Of a stretch of DNA of 6,653 nt, positions 1 through 6,007 are shown piece by piece. Under the pieces are notes generated by a model. The model saw only the letters and a list, made by a program, of their open reading frames with translations, made no database searches and was not told where the DNA came from. The DNA is from Caldifarciminota bacterium (GTDB taxonomy: Bacteria > Hydrothermota > Hydrothermia > UBA1063 > CAJXJZ01), in contig JALVLE010000426.1 in NCBI GenBank assembly GCA_027033555.1, positions 1 through 6,653 on the forward strand, in the 5' to 3' direction. The first letter of the stretch is position 1; every line of letters starts with the position of its first letter. The position numbers were made by a program, and so were the translations under genes.

Positions 1-772
1 TTGCTATATTATCTACAGTTTCTATAAATCCCTTTTTCTCAAGTTCTTGCCATTTATGGAAGTTATTTTGCTTAACCTTGTTAAAATGCTCAACACCATT
101 TGAAAGCATATCAAGAAGTACCAAGTTTTCCTCAATGAATGAATAATCTATTTTGATAGGGACAGGAGGAATTTTTATAAGTTCCTCAGAATCTTCAAAT
201 ATATACACAAGATCGCAATTGAAAACCGAAGCCATAATTGTCATAATAGGTGTAATAACCTTGTATCCACCAGTAATATTAAAAATAACATTGTTTGAAT
301 AATAACTCTGCAAAGTTTTATCTACAAAATTTATCAGATTATGCACTCCTTCTGTCCTAAATTTCCCAGAATCTTTTACTTGCAAAGATACAATTCGTTT
401 TCTTTCTCTAAAGGATAAACCCTGTAAATTTCCACGTTTTATCACACTTTCTATTAAATCCGCTGCTATATTTGAAAGGATAGTATCAGATGTCATCAAA
501 ATAACATCTATATCATCCTTATATGTTTCGCGAATTGTTTCTAAGCTTCTTAATTCAGCGGAATGTTCCGGATGTTCACTAATCCATTTACCAACAATTT
601 TTTTGATTTTTTCTACCCTTTTTAAATAATCCTTACTTTTTTCATATTCAACTCCCTTTAGCTTTCTAAAATCCTCACTTAATTTATTTATAAAATTTCT
701 GTATTTATTTTTCTCCTTATCCATAAAATTCTCAAAAATTGAAGTCCCAACAGTAGTTATTACAGTTTTCAT
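1..772 (-). CDS. CARF-domain CRISPR accessory protein, APE2256/Csm6-like, 3' end off window
   Basis: The visible 257 residues form a CARF domain, the Rossmann-like sensor that binds cyclic oligoadenylate made by Cas10. Seen in order: strand 1 and its loop MKTVITTVGTS (1-11), a long charged helical stretch (about 15-70), SAELRSL (71-77), a strand leading to SDT (95-97), the signature NITGGYK (165-171) and PPVP (202-205). The TVGTS, SAELxSL, SDT and TGG-Y-K series matches the APE2256 family (TIGR02619), which includes Csm6-like proteins. Residues 208-257 begin a helical, possibly winged-helix-like linker, and the effector domain (HEPN RNase, PD-(D/E)XK nuclease or other) lies past the left edge. 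The ATG overlaps the cmr3 stop as ATGA and has AAAGGAG 8 nt upstream, so translation is coupled to cmr3. The role of cOA-activated effector is inferred. A ring nuclease or CARF-HTH regulator is also possible because the C-terminus is unseen. Confidence 0.88.
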   Translation of the reverse strand, partial: MKTVITTVGTSIFENFMDKEKNKYRNFINKLSEDFRKLKGVEYEKSKDYLKRVEKIKKIVGKWISEHPEHSAELRSLETIRETYKDDIDVILMTSDTILSNIAADLIESVIKRGNLQGLSFRERKRIVSLQVKDSGKFRTEGVHNLINFVDKTLQSYYSNNVIFNITGGYKVITPIMTIMASVFNCDLVYIFEDSEELIKIPPVPIKIDYSFIEENLVLLDMLSNGVEHFNKVKQNNFHKWQELEKKGFIETVDNIA

Positions 773-1839
773 TTTACTTGCTCCTTTCCAATTAATCCTA
801 TTCCAAATCCCTGTTTAGCATAATTTTTAAATTTACCTTGAAGCCAGCTCTTACCGTGAAAGTTTTGCAATCTTGTTAAGTCGCCCTCCATAATTTTGAA
901 ATAATAAACACTGCCACATGGCACAGCCTTAAGGGAAGGTTTAGGCATTCTCTTCTTTATATCATATCCGTGAATTGCTATTGGTCTCCCCATACTAACA
1001 GCAATTAATTTCATGTGAACGCCTTCAAATTCTCCCTCCCAAGTTGTTTCATCGATCCAATCAGGAATCCATCCTTTTTTAAAAATAGCAGGTGTAATGA
1101 ATACCAACTTAATTATATTTGTGTCATTTAAATCCGGCATATCCGGGTAAATTTTATAATCATCCTTTATTACTCTGAATCTTGATGCTTTACCTTCCCC
1201 TCCCAATTTCAGGATTCCCTCATCCGGTAATTCTAATCCTGTGAAATCAATTAAGAACCCACAATTAGATTTGAATCTTAAAAGGTCGTAAGTGTATAAA
1301 GCTCCTTCATCAGAGGTATGTGTAGTATTAATCCTCTGTAATCCTATCTTTGGTTCGGTAGTGATAATTTCAGATGCATCAATTAATAGAATCTCCTCTT
1401 CGTTTCTAAGATATTCCTCAAGGGATTCCAGAGAATAAAAGCAATTTTCGGGTCTTTCAAAATTCTCTTTTTTGTTTATCAAATAGTACTCCAAAGGATA
1501 GTTGGAATATCCCAGACTTCCTCGTTGCTGAAGGTCAAGAATAAATGCATCACCGCATTCACCATTTTCTGTAACCACATCATTTGGCGTGTTAAAATAA
1601 ATCCACTCTTCACAGTAAATAGAGATTAAGTTTATTTCCAAGTTTTTAGTGGGGTCGTCAGGGGTATGTGCCAATTCAATCTCATCTGGATGACGAGAAA
1701 AATAGAGAGTTCTCAAAGCGCCGTAAAAAACAGATGGTAGAGGAGGGAACTGAACACCAGTATATGTATCCTGGCCCTTTCTAAAAGGATGTCCACTCCT
1801 GAAGAAAAGCGTGTCAAATGGTTCTATTTTGATCTTCAT
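769..1839 (-). CDS. cmr3: type III-B CRISPR RAMP protein Cmr3 (Cas5 group)
   Basis: Cmr3 is the Cas5-like RAMP subunit that caps the 5' handle of the crRNA at the base of the Cmr complex, next to Cmr2. The 356-residue protein has the Cmr3 hallmarks: PFDTLFFRSGHPF (7-19), PPLPSVFYGALRT (32-44), KIGLQRI followed by the EGALYTYDLLRF segment (164-189), the glycine-rich LKLGGEGKASRF (210-221) and a C-terminal KQGFGIGLIG loop (342-351). Length is normal for the family. The ATG at 1839 is chosen over an in-frame TTG at 1857 because AAAGGAG (1848-1854) sits 8 nt before this ATG, while the TTG lies upstream of that site and would place the Shine-Dalgarno inside the gene. The start overlaps the end of cmr2 by 26 nt and the stop overlaps the CARF start by 4 nt. 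Confidence 0.95.
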   Translation of the reverse strand: MKIKIEPFDTLFFRSGHPFRKGQDTYTGVQFPPLPSVFYGALRTLYFSRHPDEIELAHTPDDPTKNLEINLISIYCEEWIYFNTPNDVVTENGECGDAFILDLQQRGSLGYSNYPLEYYLINKKENFERPENCFYSLESLEEYLRNEEEILLIDASEIITTEPKIGLQRINTTHTSDEGALYTYDLLRFKSNCGFLIDFTGLELPDEGILKLGGEGKASRFRVIKDDYKIYPDMPDLNDTNIIKLVFITPAIFKKGWIPDWIDETTWEGEFEGVHMKLIAVSMGRPIAIHGYDIKKRMPKPSLKAVPCGSVYYFKIMEGDLTRLQNFHGKSWLQGKFKNYAKQGFGIGLIGKEQVK

Positions 1840-3685
1840 GGTATCTTCTCCTTTCAATGAAATCTAAAATCAACAAAAAATTGACAAAATTCTCGGCTCT
1901 TTCATATTCCTTAACTAATAAATCCTCCGTTGAAAGTTCCCAAATGTTTATCAAATTTTCGCTGATAGAATTGATGTTTTCTGACTTCCTATCTTCAAAA
2001 CTGTGTTGTGATTCATCTGGTTTCCGCTTGAAAGTAAATGACCTTTCAATAAGCCTTTTTAATTCGGTAAATATCATATTTTCAATCAGGTAAATATCAA
2101 TGTTTTCGTTTTCTTGAATAAATGGCAAAAATTCTCTTGAAAGCTGGTTAATAAACCTGCTGGATAGTTTTGCATATTCATAATTAACGCTTTCAAAAAG
2201 ATTTAGAACACTTCCAGACATTGTAGCCCCATCGCTTAGCGACCATTTAATAATTGCTTTAGTTATCTCTCCTGAATGGCGTAACACTGCCAATCCGACC
2301 CTGTTTCTCCCAATATTTTTAGCCTCCTTTTCCATGGTAAACGCCCATTCTAATGCTTTTGCAAGAGGTGTTTTGTAATGTGCGATAACGACACCGGCTG
2401 ATGCTGTTGAGTTCTTTCCTTCATTTAGTTCAAATCCTAACTTGGAAAAATCAGGATAATTTGAAATGAGTTTCCCAAGTATCGGAAATAGATAATTAAG
2501 GTTCACAAGAGCAAGAATATCGTCACCTCCAGCATACACTACATGACCTTTATCATTTGAAATAATCTCTGTCACACTCTCAGCGAATTTGATAAGTTCT
2601 TTGGACATCTGTTCCTGGAAGTCTTTTAATTCAGACTTATTTGCGAGGTAACCTCCTGAAAGCCACTTTCCCATGTGGTCACCATCAAAGGTAATGACAG
2701 CATAATAAGATGAGGGAGCCCCAACTTTATCATAAGCTTTTTTCAGTTCCCTTTTGGATAGATCAAAAGATTGGCTTCCTTTCCAATATCCCCATTTTTT
2801 TAAATATTTTTCATTCAGATTATCTTTGAAGAACAGTTCTTCATCAAATTGCTGGTTGAAAAATTTCTTATATTCATCTTCAAAATTGGTATTCCAGTTT
2901 TTCAAGTTTCTAAGCCAGTCAAGAAGAGCAATCTTAGCAGTAGAAGGAACAGAATCGTTTTTTGATTTCTGATAGTAAAATCTCTTCATAAAATCTAATG
3001 CACAAAGCCTCTCTCCTTCTCTCATATAAACTATTGGGACATCAAGTTCCACAAGATTATCATTAAAAAATTCAACCATTTCTTTCTCTTTCGTTGTTAT
3101 ATGCAAGCTGGGTTTAATAACAACCTTGTTCTTTTCTCCTTTTCTAACAAATAAAGCTATGTTCTCACCACACACAGAACATTTCTCCCCGATTATCCCT
3201 TCGTTACCACCCAATTGTGAAAACGCCCTCAAATTTTTGGTAGCATTGAAACTTTCATTAAGCTGTGCGAATTTCTTATAGTAGTCACCCTCGTCCTCAA
3301 ATGGCATGGCTGCCCAAAAATAATCAAAATAGTCAATTATCTGATCATAAAACCATTTTGGGGGTTTGTCAGTTGGAACATCTTTCAACATGTCCTCTGC
3401 AAGCTGTTCTAAGTATCTTTTCGCCTCCTCCGTTACAGATTTCCCAAAATCATCAATATCATCACATTTCACAACAGCAGTAAATTGATTAGGTAGAGAA
3501 TGAGACTTCTCATAGATGGAAATGCAAGGAAAGATAATCCTGCCACTTCCTCCTACAAATTCCATCAGATGTTTCATTAATTCAGACAATATTTCGCTCC
3601 CACTGTAAAGATCACCGGCTTTTCTTGCCTTTAATATAAATTTTTGCACAGGTGATATTGAAAATGTGAATAAATATTGACCCAT
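1814..3685 (-). CDS. cmr2: type III-B CRISPR large subunit Cmr2/Cas10, HD-less, cyclase-competent
   Basis: Cmr2 is the Cas10 subunit of the Cmr effector; target RNA binding activates its Palm domain to make cyclic oligoadenylate from ATP. The 623-residue protein opens directly with the first Palm/ferredoxin region (LFTFSISPVQKFILKARKAG, 5-24; DLYSGS, 25-30). A zinc-binding segment follows with C169-x2-C172 and C228 in GERLCALDFMKR. The second Palm domain carries ITFDGDHMG (331-339) and the catalytic YAGGDD (384-389), then a conserved GRNRVGLAVLRHSG segment (459-472) and a helical C-terminal domain. Full-length Cmr2 proteins usually have an extra roughly 200-residue N-terminal HD nuclease domain. 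None is present, and cmr1 ends 1 nt before the ATG, so it was not missed upstream. AAGGAGGT lies 5 nt before the ATG. Cyclase activity is inferred from the intact GGDD; loss of the HD DNase is read directly from the sequence. Confidence 0.96.
   Translation of the reverse strand: MGQYLFTFSISPVQKFILKARKAGDLYSGSEILSELMKHLMEFVGGSGRIIFPCISIYEKSHSLPNQFTAVVKCDDIDDFGKSVTEEAKRYLEQLAEDMLKDVPTDKPPKWFYDQIIDYFDYFWAAMPFEDEGDYYKKFAQLNESFNATKNLRAFSQLGGNEGIIGEKCSVCGENIALFVRKGEKNKVVIKPSLHITTKEKEMVEFFNDNLVELDVPIVYMREGERLCALDFMKRFYYQKSKNDSVPSTAKIALLDWLRNLKNWNTNFEDEYKKFFNQQFDEELFFKDNLNEKYLKKWGYWKGSQSFDLSKRELKKAYDKVGAPSSYYAVITFDGDHMGKWLSGGYLANKSELKDFQEQMSKELIKFAESVTEIISNDKGHVVYAGGDDILALVNLNYLFPILGKLISNYPDFSKLGFELNEGKNSTASAGVVIAHYKTPLAKALEWAFTMEKEAKNIGRNRVGLAVLRHSGEITKAIIKWSLSDGATMSGSVLNLFESVNYEYAKLSSRFINQLSREFLPFIQENENIDIYLIENMIFTELKRLIERSFTFKRKPDESQHSFEDRKSENINSISENLINIWELSTEDLLVKEYERAENFVNFLLILDFIERRRYHEDQNRTI
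1848..1854 (-). promoter_or_regulatory. Shine-Dalgarno site that fixes the cmr3 start
   Basis: The minus strand reads AAAGGAG, then 8 nt, then ATG at 1839. The site lies inside the last codons of cmr2. The same AAAGGAG-N8-ATG layout precedes cmr1, the CARF gene and the GNAT gene, which supports choosing this ATG and not the TTG at 1857. Confidence 0.85.
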
Positions 3686-3686
3686 T

Positions 3687-4610
3687 TCATACCTCCTTCA
3701 ATGACATGATTGCATTCAAAAATTTGTCTATTGCACTGCTATTTTTTTGTATTGAGTGAGGTGGATATGCATGTAACTTTGTAACCACTATATAGTAACT
3801 TTCTCCCAATCTGATGGTAGATACATAGACAGGCGAGGCAAACCTGGGCTCACCAGAACCAATTATGTCATGATTTGCATAATTATGAGTTACTTCACCT
3901 ACTTTTTTGAGTAGTTCATCAAAACTCTTAAATTGATTAGAATTAAATAAAACTTCCTCTATCCATGGATATTTAAGTTCTCCCTTATTTTTCCTCTTTA
4001 TAGTCAAGTTGTTTGTTTCAAAAGTATTCCCTCCACTTAAAGAGTTCATAGCATGTGCTAAAAATTTAATTACTTCTCCTAATGAATTGTATTGGAAATT
4101 TGAACAATAGATACTCCCAAATCCTCTCCTTGAGCGCTTACCAAATCCACCAAGAATAATACTTGTCTCAAATACTTTTGTCACAAAATCTTGTATTATC
4201 TGTTTTTGTGTTTTGAAAATAATATCAAATGATGAATTCACATAAATAGAAGGGAGTTTAAATCCTTTAACACAAATCCCTTTCTTCTTTCCTTTACCAC
4301 TACAAGACGGAAGATAGGGACATTTATCGTCACCTGTATGATGCGGTAGAGGTTTATATCTTTGGATAAGTATCTCTCTTTTTATTACGTTAATATTAAA
4401 TTTACTTTTCCCTGACGATTCAGAAGTACCCCCAAAAATTGAACTCTCAACATCTCTCAGTTTATCCATGTTATTATAGTGTTGGACTGCTCTCCACCAG
4501 AACCTCATCATGCCTTTAAACTCTGATGGCCTCAACTCTGGAGTTGAGTCATCAGCCCCGTACATAAACAATGGAGTGGTAACTTCACACTGAAAGTTTA
4601 TGCTGTGCAT
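3687..4610 (-). CDS. cmr1: type III-B CRISPR RAMP protein Cmr1 (Cas7 group)
   Basis: Cmr1 is a double-ferredoxin RAMP at the 3' end of the crRNA-bound Cmr complex and contributes to target RNA capture. The 307-residue protein shows the family signature LRPSEFKGMMRFWWRA (26-41), the glycine-rich loop LGGFGKRSRRGFGS (153-166) and the C-terminal motif GEPRFASPVYVS (253-264). Length is close to typical Cmr1 proteins. Between the two halves there is a basic Cys/His-rich stretch (H90, H91, C97, C103, C113, with KGKKKG between the last two cysteines) that could be a small metal site. It is the first gene of the operon. AAAGGAG (4619-4625) lies 8 nt before the ATG, and the end of the gene contains the Shine-Dalgarno of cmr2, with 1 nt between the stop and the next start. 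Confidence 0.94.
   Translation of the reverse strand: MHSINFQCEVTTPLFMYGADDSTPELRPSEFKGMMRFWWRAVQHYNNMDKLRDVESSIFGGTSESSGKSKFNINVIKREILIQRYKPLPHHTGDDKCPYLPSCSGKGKKKGICVKGFKLPSIYVNSSFDIIFKTQKQIIQDFVTKVFETSIILGGFGKRSRRGFGSIYCSNFQYNSLGEVIKFLAHAMNSLSGGNTFETNNLTIKRKNKGELKYPWIEEVLFNSNQFKSFDELLKKVGEVTHNYANHDIIGSGEPRFASPVYVSTIRLGESYYIVVTKLHAYPPHSIQKNSSAIDKFLNAIMSLKEV
3691..3698 (-). promoter_or_regulatory. Shine-Dalgarno site of cmr2 within the cmr1 3' end
   Basis: AAGGAGGT on the minus strand is encoded by the last codons of cmr1 (Lys-Glu-Val) and stands 5 nt before the cmr2 ATG. It is the strongest ribosome site in the operon and suggests reinitiation or independent strong loading at cmr2. Confidence 0.85.
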
Positions 4611-4758
4611 AAAATTAGCTCCTTTTTAATTTTGTTAAAGTTTTGATGTGGAGTGCCCCGTCATTTTGCAGGGTTGAAACCCGGACAAATTGTTCTTTGG
4701 ATGTGTGGAGCGCATGGAAATAATGTTGAGAAAATGTGCTACTCGCTTTCATAATAAA
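4611..4758 (-). other. untranslated leader of the cmr operon
   Basis: The stretch between the -10 box and cmr1 has no open frame of note. In the transcript it contains a short hairpin GGGU-UUCA-ACCC (plus-strand 4671-4682), the possible CRISPR-repeat remnant and two imperfect copies of a 17-22 nt sequence (4640-4656 and 4692-4713). It ends in the cmr1 ribosome site. I do not recognise a known riboswitch class in it. Confidence 0.45.
4648..4680 (+). repeat. possible solo or decayed CRISPR repeat in the cmr leader
   Basis: The plus strand segment ends in GCAGGGTTGAAAC. The last eight bases, GTTGAAAC, match the usual form of the 8-nt crRNA 5' handle of type I and III repeats, and a CCC...GGG pair just before it resembles the weak stem of such repeats. 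No second full copy is present in the window, so it is not an array. The left boundary is a guess. It may be a leftover repeat, or chance similarity within the leader. Confidence 0.25.
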
Positions 4759-4787
4759 ATTATAAAGGACGGTTGTTTAAAAGTCAA
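4759..4787 (-). promoter_or_regulatory. sigma70-type promoter of the cmr operon
   Basis: On the minus strand a -35 box TTGACT (4787-4782) is followed by exactly 17 nt and a perfect -10 box TATAAT (4764-4759). Five of six and six of six positions match consensus. Transcription would start near 4750-4753, giving a leader of about 140 nt before cmr1. It is the only near-consensus promoter I see between the GNAT gene and cmr1. Confidence 0.75.
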
Positions 4788-4792
4788 GCAAA

Positions 4793-4809
4793 ATATTTTT
4801 TAAAAATAT
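4793..4809. promoter_or_regulatory. AT palindrome upstream of the cmr -35 box, UP-element-like
   Basis: ATATTTTTTAAAAATAT is a perfect dyad of 8-bp arms around one central base, located 6-22 nt upstream of the -35 box. Its position and A/T tracts suit an UP element bound by the RNA polymerase alpha subunit. A binding site for an AT-preferring repressor is an alternative. This is inference from position and composition. Confidence 0.35.
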
Positions 4810-4870
4810 GTTGATATGACGCACATGGAGTCTGGTATGCTGAAGAGTTTGGGAACCATCTATGGTATCT

Positions 4871-5500
4871 CTATTTATCCTCCGATTTTAGATAATTTTT
4901 TAAGGCATCTGTGAAAATTTTGAGAATTGTTTCCCCTTTTGTACCTGCTTTAATTGATTGTTCCACAAGTTCAAGGAATTCAGCTTCTAAAGATGTGTAA
5001 TTTTCTATTTTCCATTTGTATATTTGAAAGATGTTTCCCAAAAATGGCACGTATCGGGTGTTTTCTTCTGTGTCTTTCAGATTCTTTGCAAGTTCAATTG
5101 TGTTTAAAATGGTATAACCCATACGCAACCAGAAATTTATAGCTCTTCTGTCCTGAGGTAAAACCATCAAATATGCATAATCATCATGTGTTTTAACGTA
5201 TTCTTCTGCCTTCCTGACAAGAGACCTACCAACTCCTTTCAGGCGGTATTCAGGTTTTACATACAGCTCTTCAAACCAGAAGATTCCATCACGTTGTGAA
5301 ATACGGATGAACCCGACTTCGTTATTAAGCATTTCGGCTATAAAGAATTTGTCTTTTGATATGTGTTGTTCTATTTCCTGTATATACTTTTCTTTGCTGT
5401 AGGTTTTTAATCCCTGGCGAGAGCGAAGTTCATTGTAAAACCCTGCATATAATTCTGCTAACTTTGCCACATCTTCAGTTTTACATTCTCTTATTCTCAT
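4871..5500 (-). CDS. GNAT-family N-acetyltransferase with C-terminal extension
   Basis: The protein (209 residues) is a cytosolic GNAT acetyltransferase that transfers an acetyl group from acetyl-CoA to an amine; the substrate cannot be told. Seen: an N-terminal MRIRECKTEDVAKLAELY (1-18), the motif A strand-loop-helix ELYVKPEYRLKGVGRSLV (78-95) with the acetyl-CoA pyrophosphate loop RLKGVG (86-91), and motif B with PQDRRAINFWLRMGYTIL (115-132). After about residue 160 there is a helical, charged tail of about 50 residues beyond the usual GNAT core. The ATG at 5500 is chosen over an in-frame TTG at 5516-5518 because AAAGGAG (5509-5515) lies 8 nt before it. It is on the same strand as the cmr operon and 260 nt upstream of cmr1. 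No clear terminator follows it, so some read-through into cmr is possible. A CRISPR role is not indicated. Confidence 0.88.
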   Translation of the reverse strand: MRIRECKTEDVAKLAELYAGFYNELRSRQGLKTYSKEKYIQEIEQHISKDKFFIAEMLNNEVGFIRISQRDGIFWFEELYVKPEYRLKGVGRSLVRKAEEYVKTHDDYAYLMVLPQDRRAINFWLRMGYTILNTIELAKNLKDTEENTRYVPFLGNIFQIYKWKIENYTSLEAEFLELVEQSIKAGTKGETILKIFTDALKNYLKSEDK

Positions 5501-5532
5501 GTTGTTAACTCCTTTCAAATAAAAATAGTAGG

Positions 5533-5549
5533 CCTATTATAAAAATAGG
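5533..5549. other. small inverted repeat between membrane-protein and GNAT genes
   Basis: CCTATT-ATAAA-AATAGG is a perfect 6-bp stem with a 5-nt loop in the 112-nt gap between two same-strand genes. On the minus strand it is followed by a mixed T-rich tract and not a clean U-run, so it is at best a weak terminator. The minus strand also reads TATAAT here (5541-5536), but no matching -35 box lies at 15-19 nt. A terminator, a promoter part or chance are all possible. Confidence 0.25.
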
Positions 5550-5612
5550 GTTCAGTGCATGCAGGCTTGAATTTTTGAATTTTATAATGCCTTATTGGCC
5601 TGGAAAAAATCA

Positions 5613-5969
5613 TCAGAAGAAAAGATGGACGATTGTAAGGGTAAAAAGGGCAATTGTCCCTGTGTTTATAATCGCAATTATAGATGCCATGAGTACATCC
5701 TGTGAAAGTCGCTGTGTGGAGAATCCTGCAATTTCCTTAAATGATTTTCCTATTTCGCCTAATTTTGCCAGGGCAATATACAAAAGTATAAGTTGTAATA
5801 TGGACCAGGTTATTGGACCCACACGAAATGTTTCTTTCCCAGCAATAGCCGGGTTTTTGTGTTTTAACATAAATATGCCCCATACAATATTAGAGCCGAC
5901 AAGCATTAAAAAGAGAGGCATAAATATCCATCCCCAGCCACCTTTTTGATAAAACTCTATTTTCTCCAC
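5613..5969 (-). CDS. hypothetical small membrane protein, three predicted TM helices
   Basis: I do not recognise this 118-residue protein. Hydrophobic stretches at about 13-34, 52-70 and 92-117 predict three membrane helices, separated by a short basic loop (KHKNPAIAGKETFR, 36-49) and a charged amphipathic stretch (KLGEIGKSFKEIAGFS, 69-84). It has no cleavable signal peptide, nuclease or metal motif. The GTG start is supported by a complete AAGGAGGTGA ribosome site (5974-5983) and by the lack of any in-frame ATG before the first membrane helix. It lies 112 nt upstream of the GNAT gene on the same strand and is divergent from the ABC exporter gene, with which it may share a control region. A membrane accessory or immunity-type role for the exporter system is possible but unproven. 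Confidence 0.7.
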   Translation of the reverse strand: MEKIEFYQKGGWGWIFMPLFLMLVGSNIVWGIFMLKHKNPAIAGKETFRVGPITWSILQLILLYIALAKLGEIGKSFKEIAGFSTQRLSQDVLMASIIAIINTGTIALFTLTIVHLFF

Positions 5970-5973
5970 AATC

Positions 5974-5983
5974 TCACCTCCTT
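5974..5983 (-). promoter_or_regulatory. full-length Shine-Dalgarno before a GTG start
   Basis: AAGGAGGTGA is a complete match to the 16S rRNA anti-Shine-Dalgarno, with 4 nt from its end (7 nt from the GGAGG core) to the GTG at 5969. It decides both the strand and the start of the small membrane protein gene. Confidence 0.8.
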
Positions 5984-6007
5984 GAAATGTTAGAGGAGAT
6001 GATTTAA

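Noticed and set aside
1840..1857. TTG at 1857 as the cmr3 start
   Set aside because: The Shine-Dalgarno lies downstream of it, directly before the ATG at 1839, and the Cmr3 family motif starts at that ATG.
1857..3483. Three plus-strand open frames of 72-78 codons inside cmr2 (1857-2093, 2754-2972, 3265-3483)
   Set aside because: They are antisense to strongly conserved cmr2 coding sequence, have no ribosome sites, and their translations look like reverse-strand shadows.
4855..4866. ACCAT-CT-ATGGT dyad just after the GNAT stop as a terminator
   Set aside because: The stem is only 5 bp with a 2-nt loop and no U-run follows on the minus strand.
4611..4870. A CRISPR array in the cmr upstream region
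   Set aside because: Only one repeat-like element is present, with at best one very degenerate partner; there is no regular repeat-spacer pattern.
4954..5142. Plus-strand open frame of 62 codons inside the GNAT gene
   Set aside because: It is antisense to a recognisable acetyltransferase and has no translation signal.
5501..5518. TTG at 5518 as the GNAT start
   Set aside because: AAAGGAG falls between the TTG and the ATG at 5500 with ideal spacing to the ATG, and the GNAT fold begins at that ATG.
5556..5563. TGCATGCA palindrome upstream of the GNAT gene as an operator
   Set aside because: An 8-bp palindrome alone is expected by chance often enough, and no second copy or nearby promoter supports it.
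5575..5949. Plus-strand open frame of 124 codons opposite the small membrane protein gene
   Set aside because: It has no ribosome site, an implausible composition with scattered Cys and Pro, and is antisense to a frame with a complete Shine-Dalgarno and clear membrane helices.
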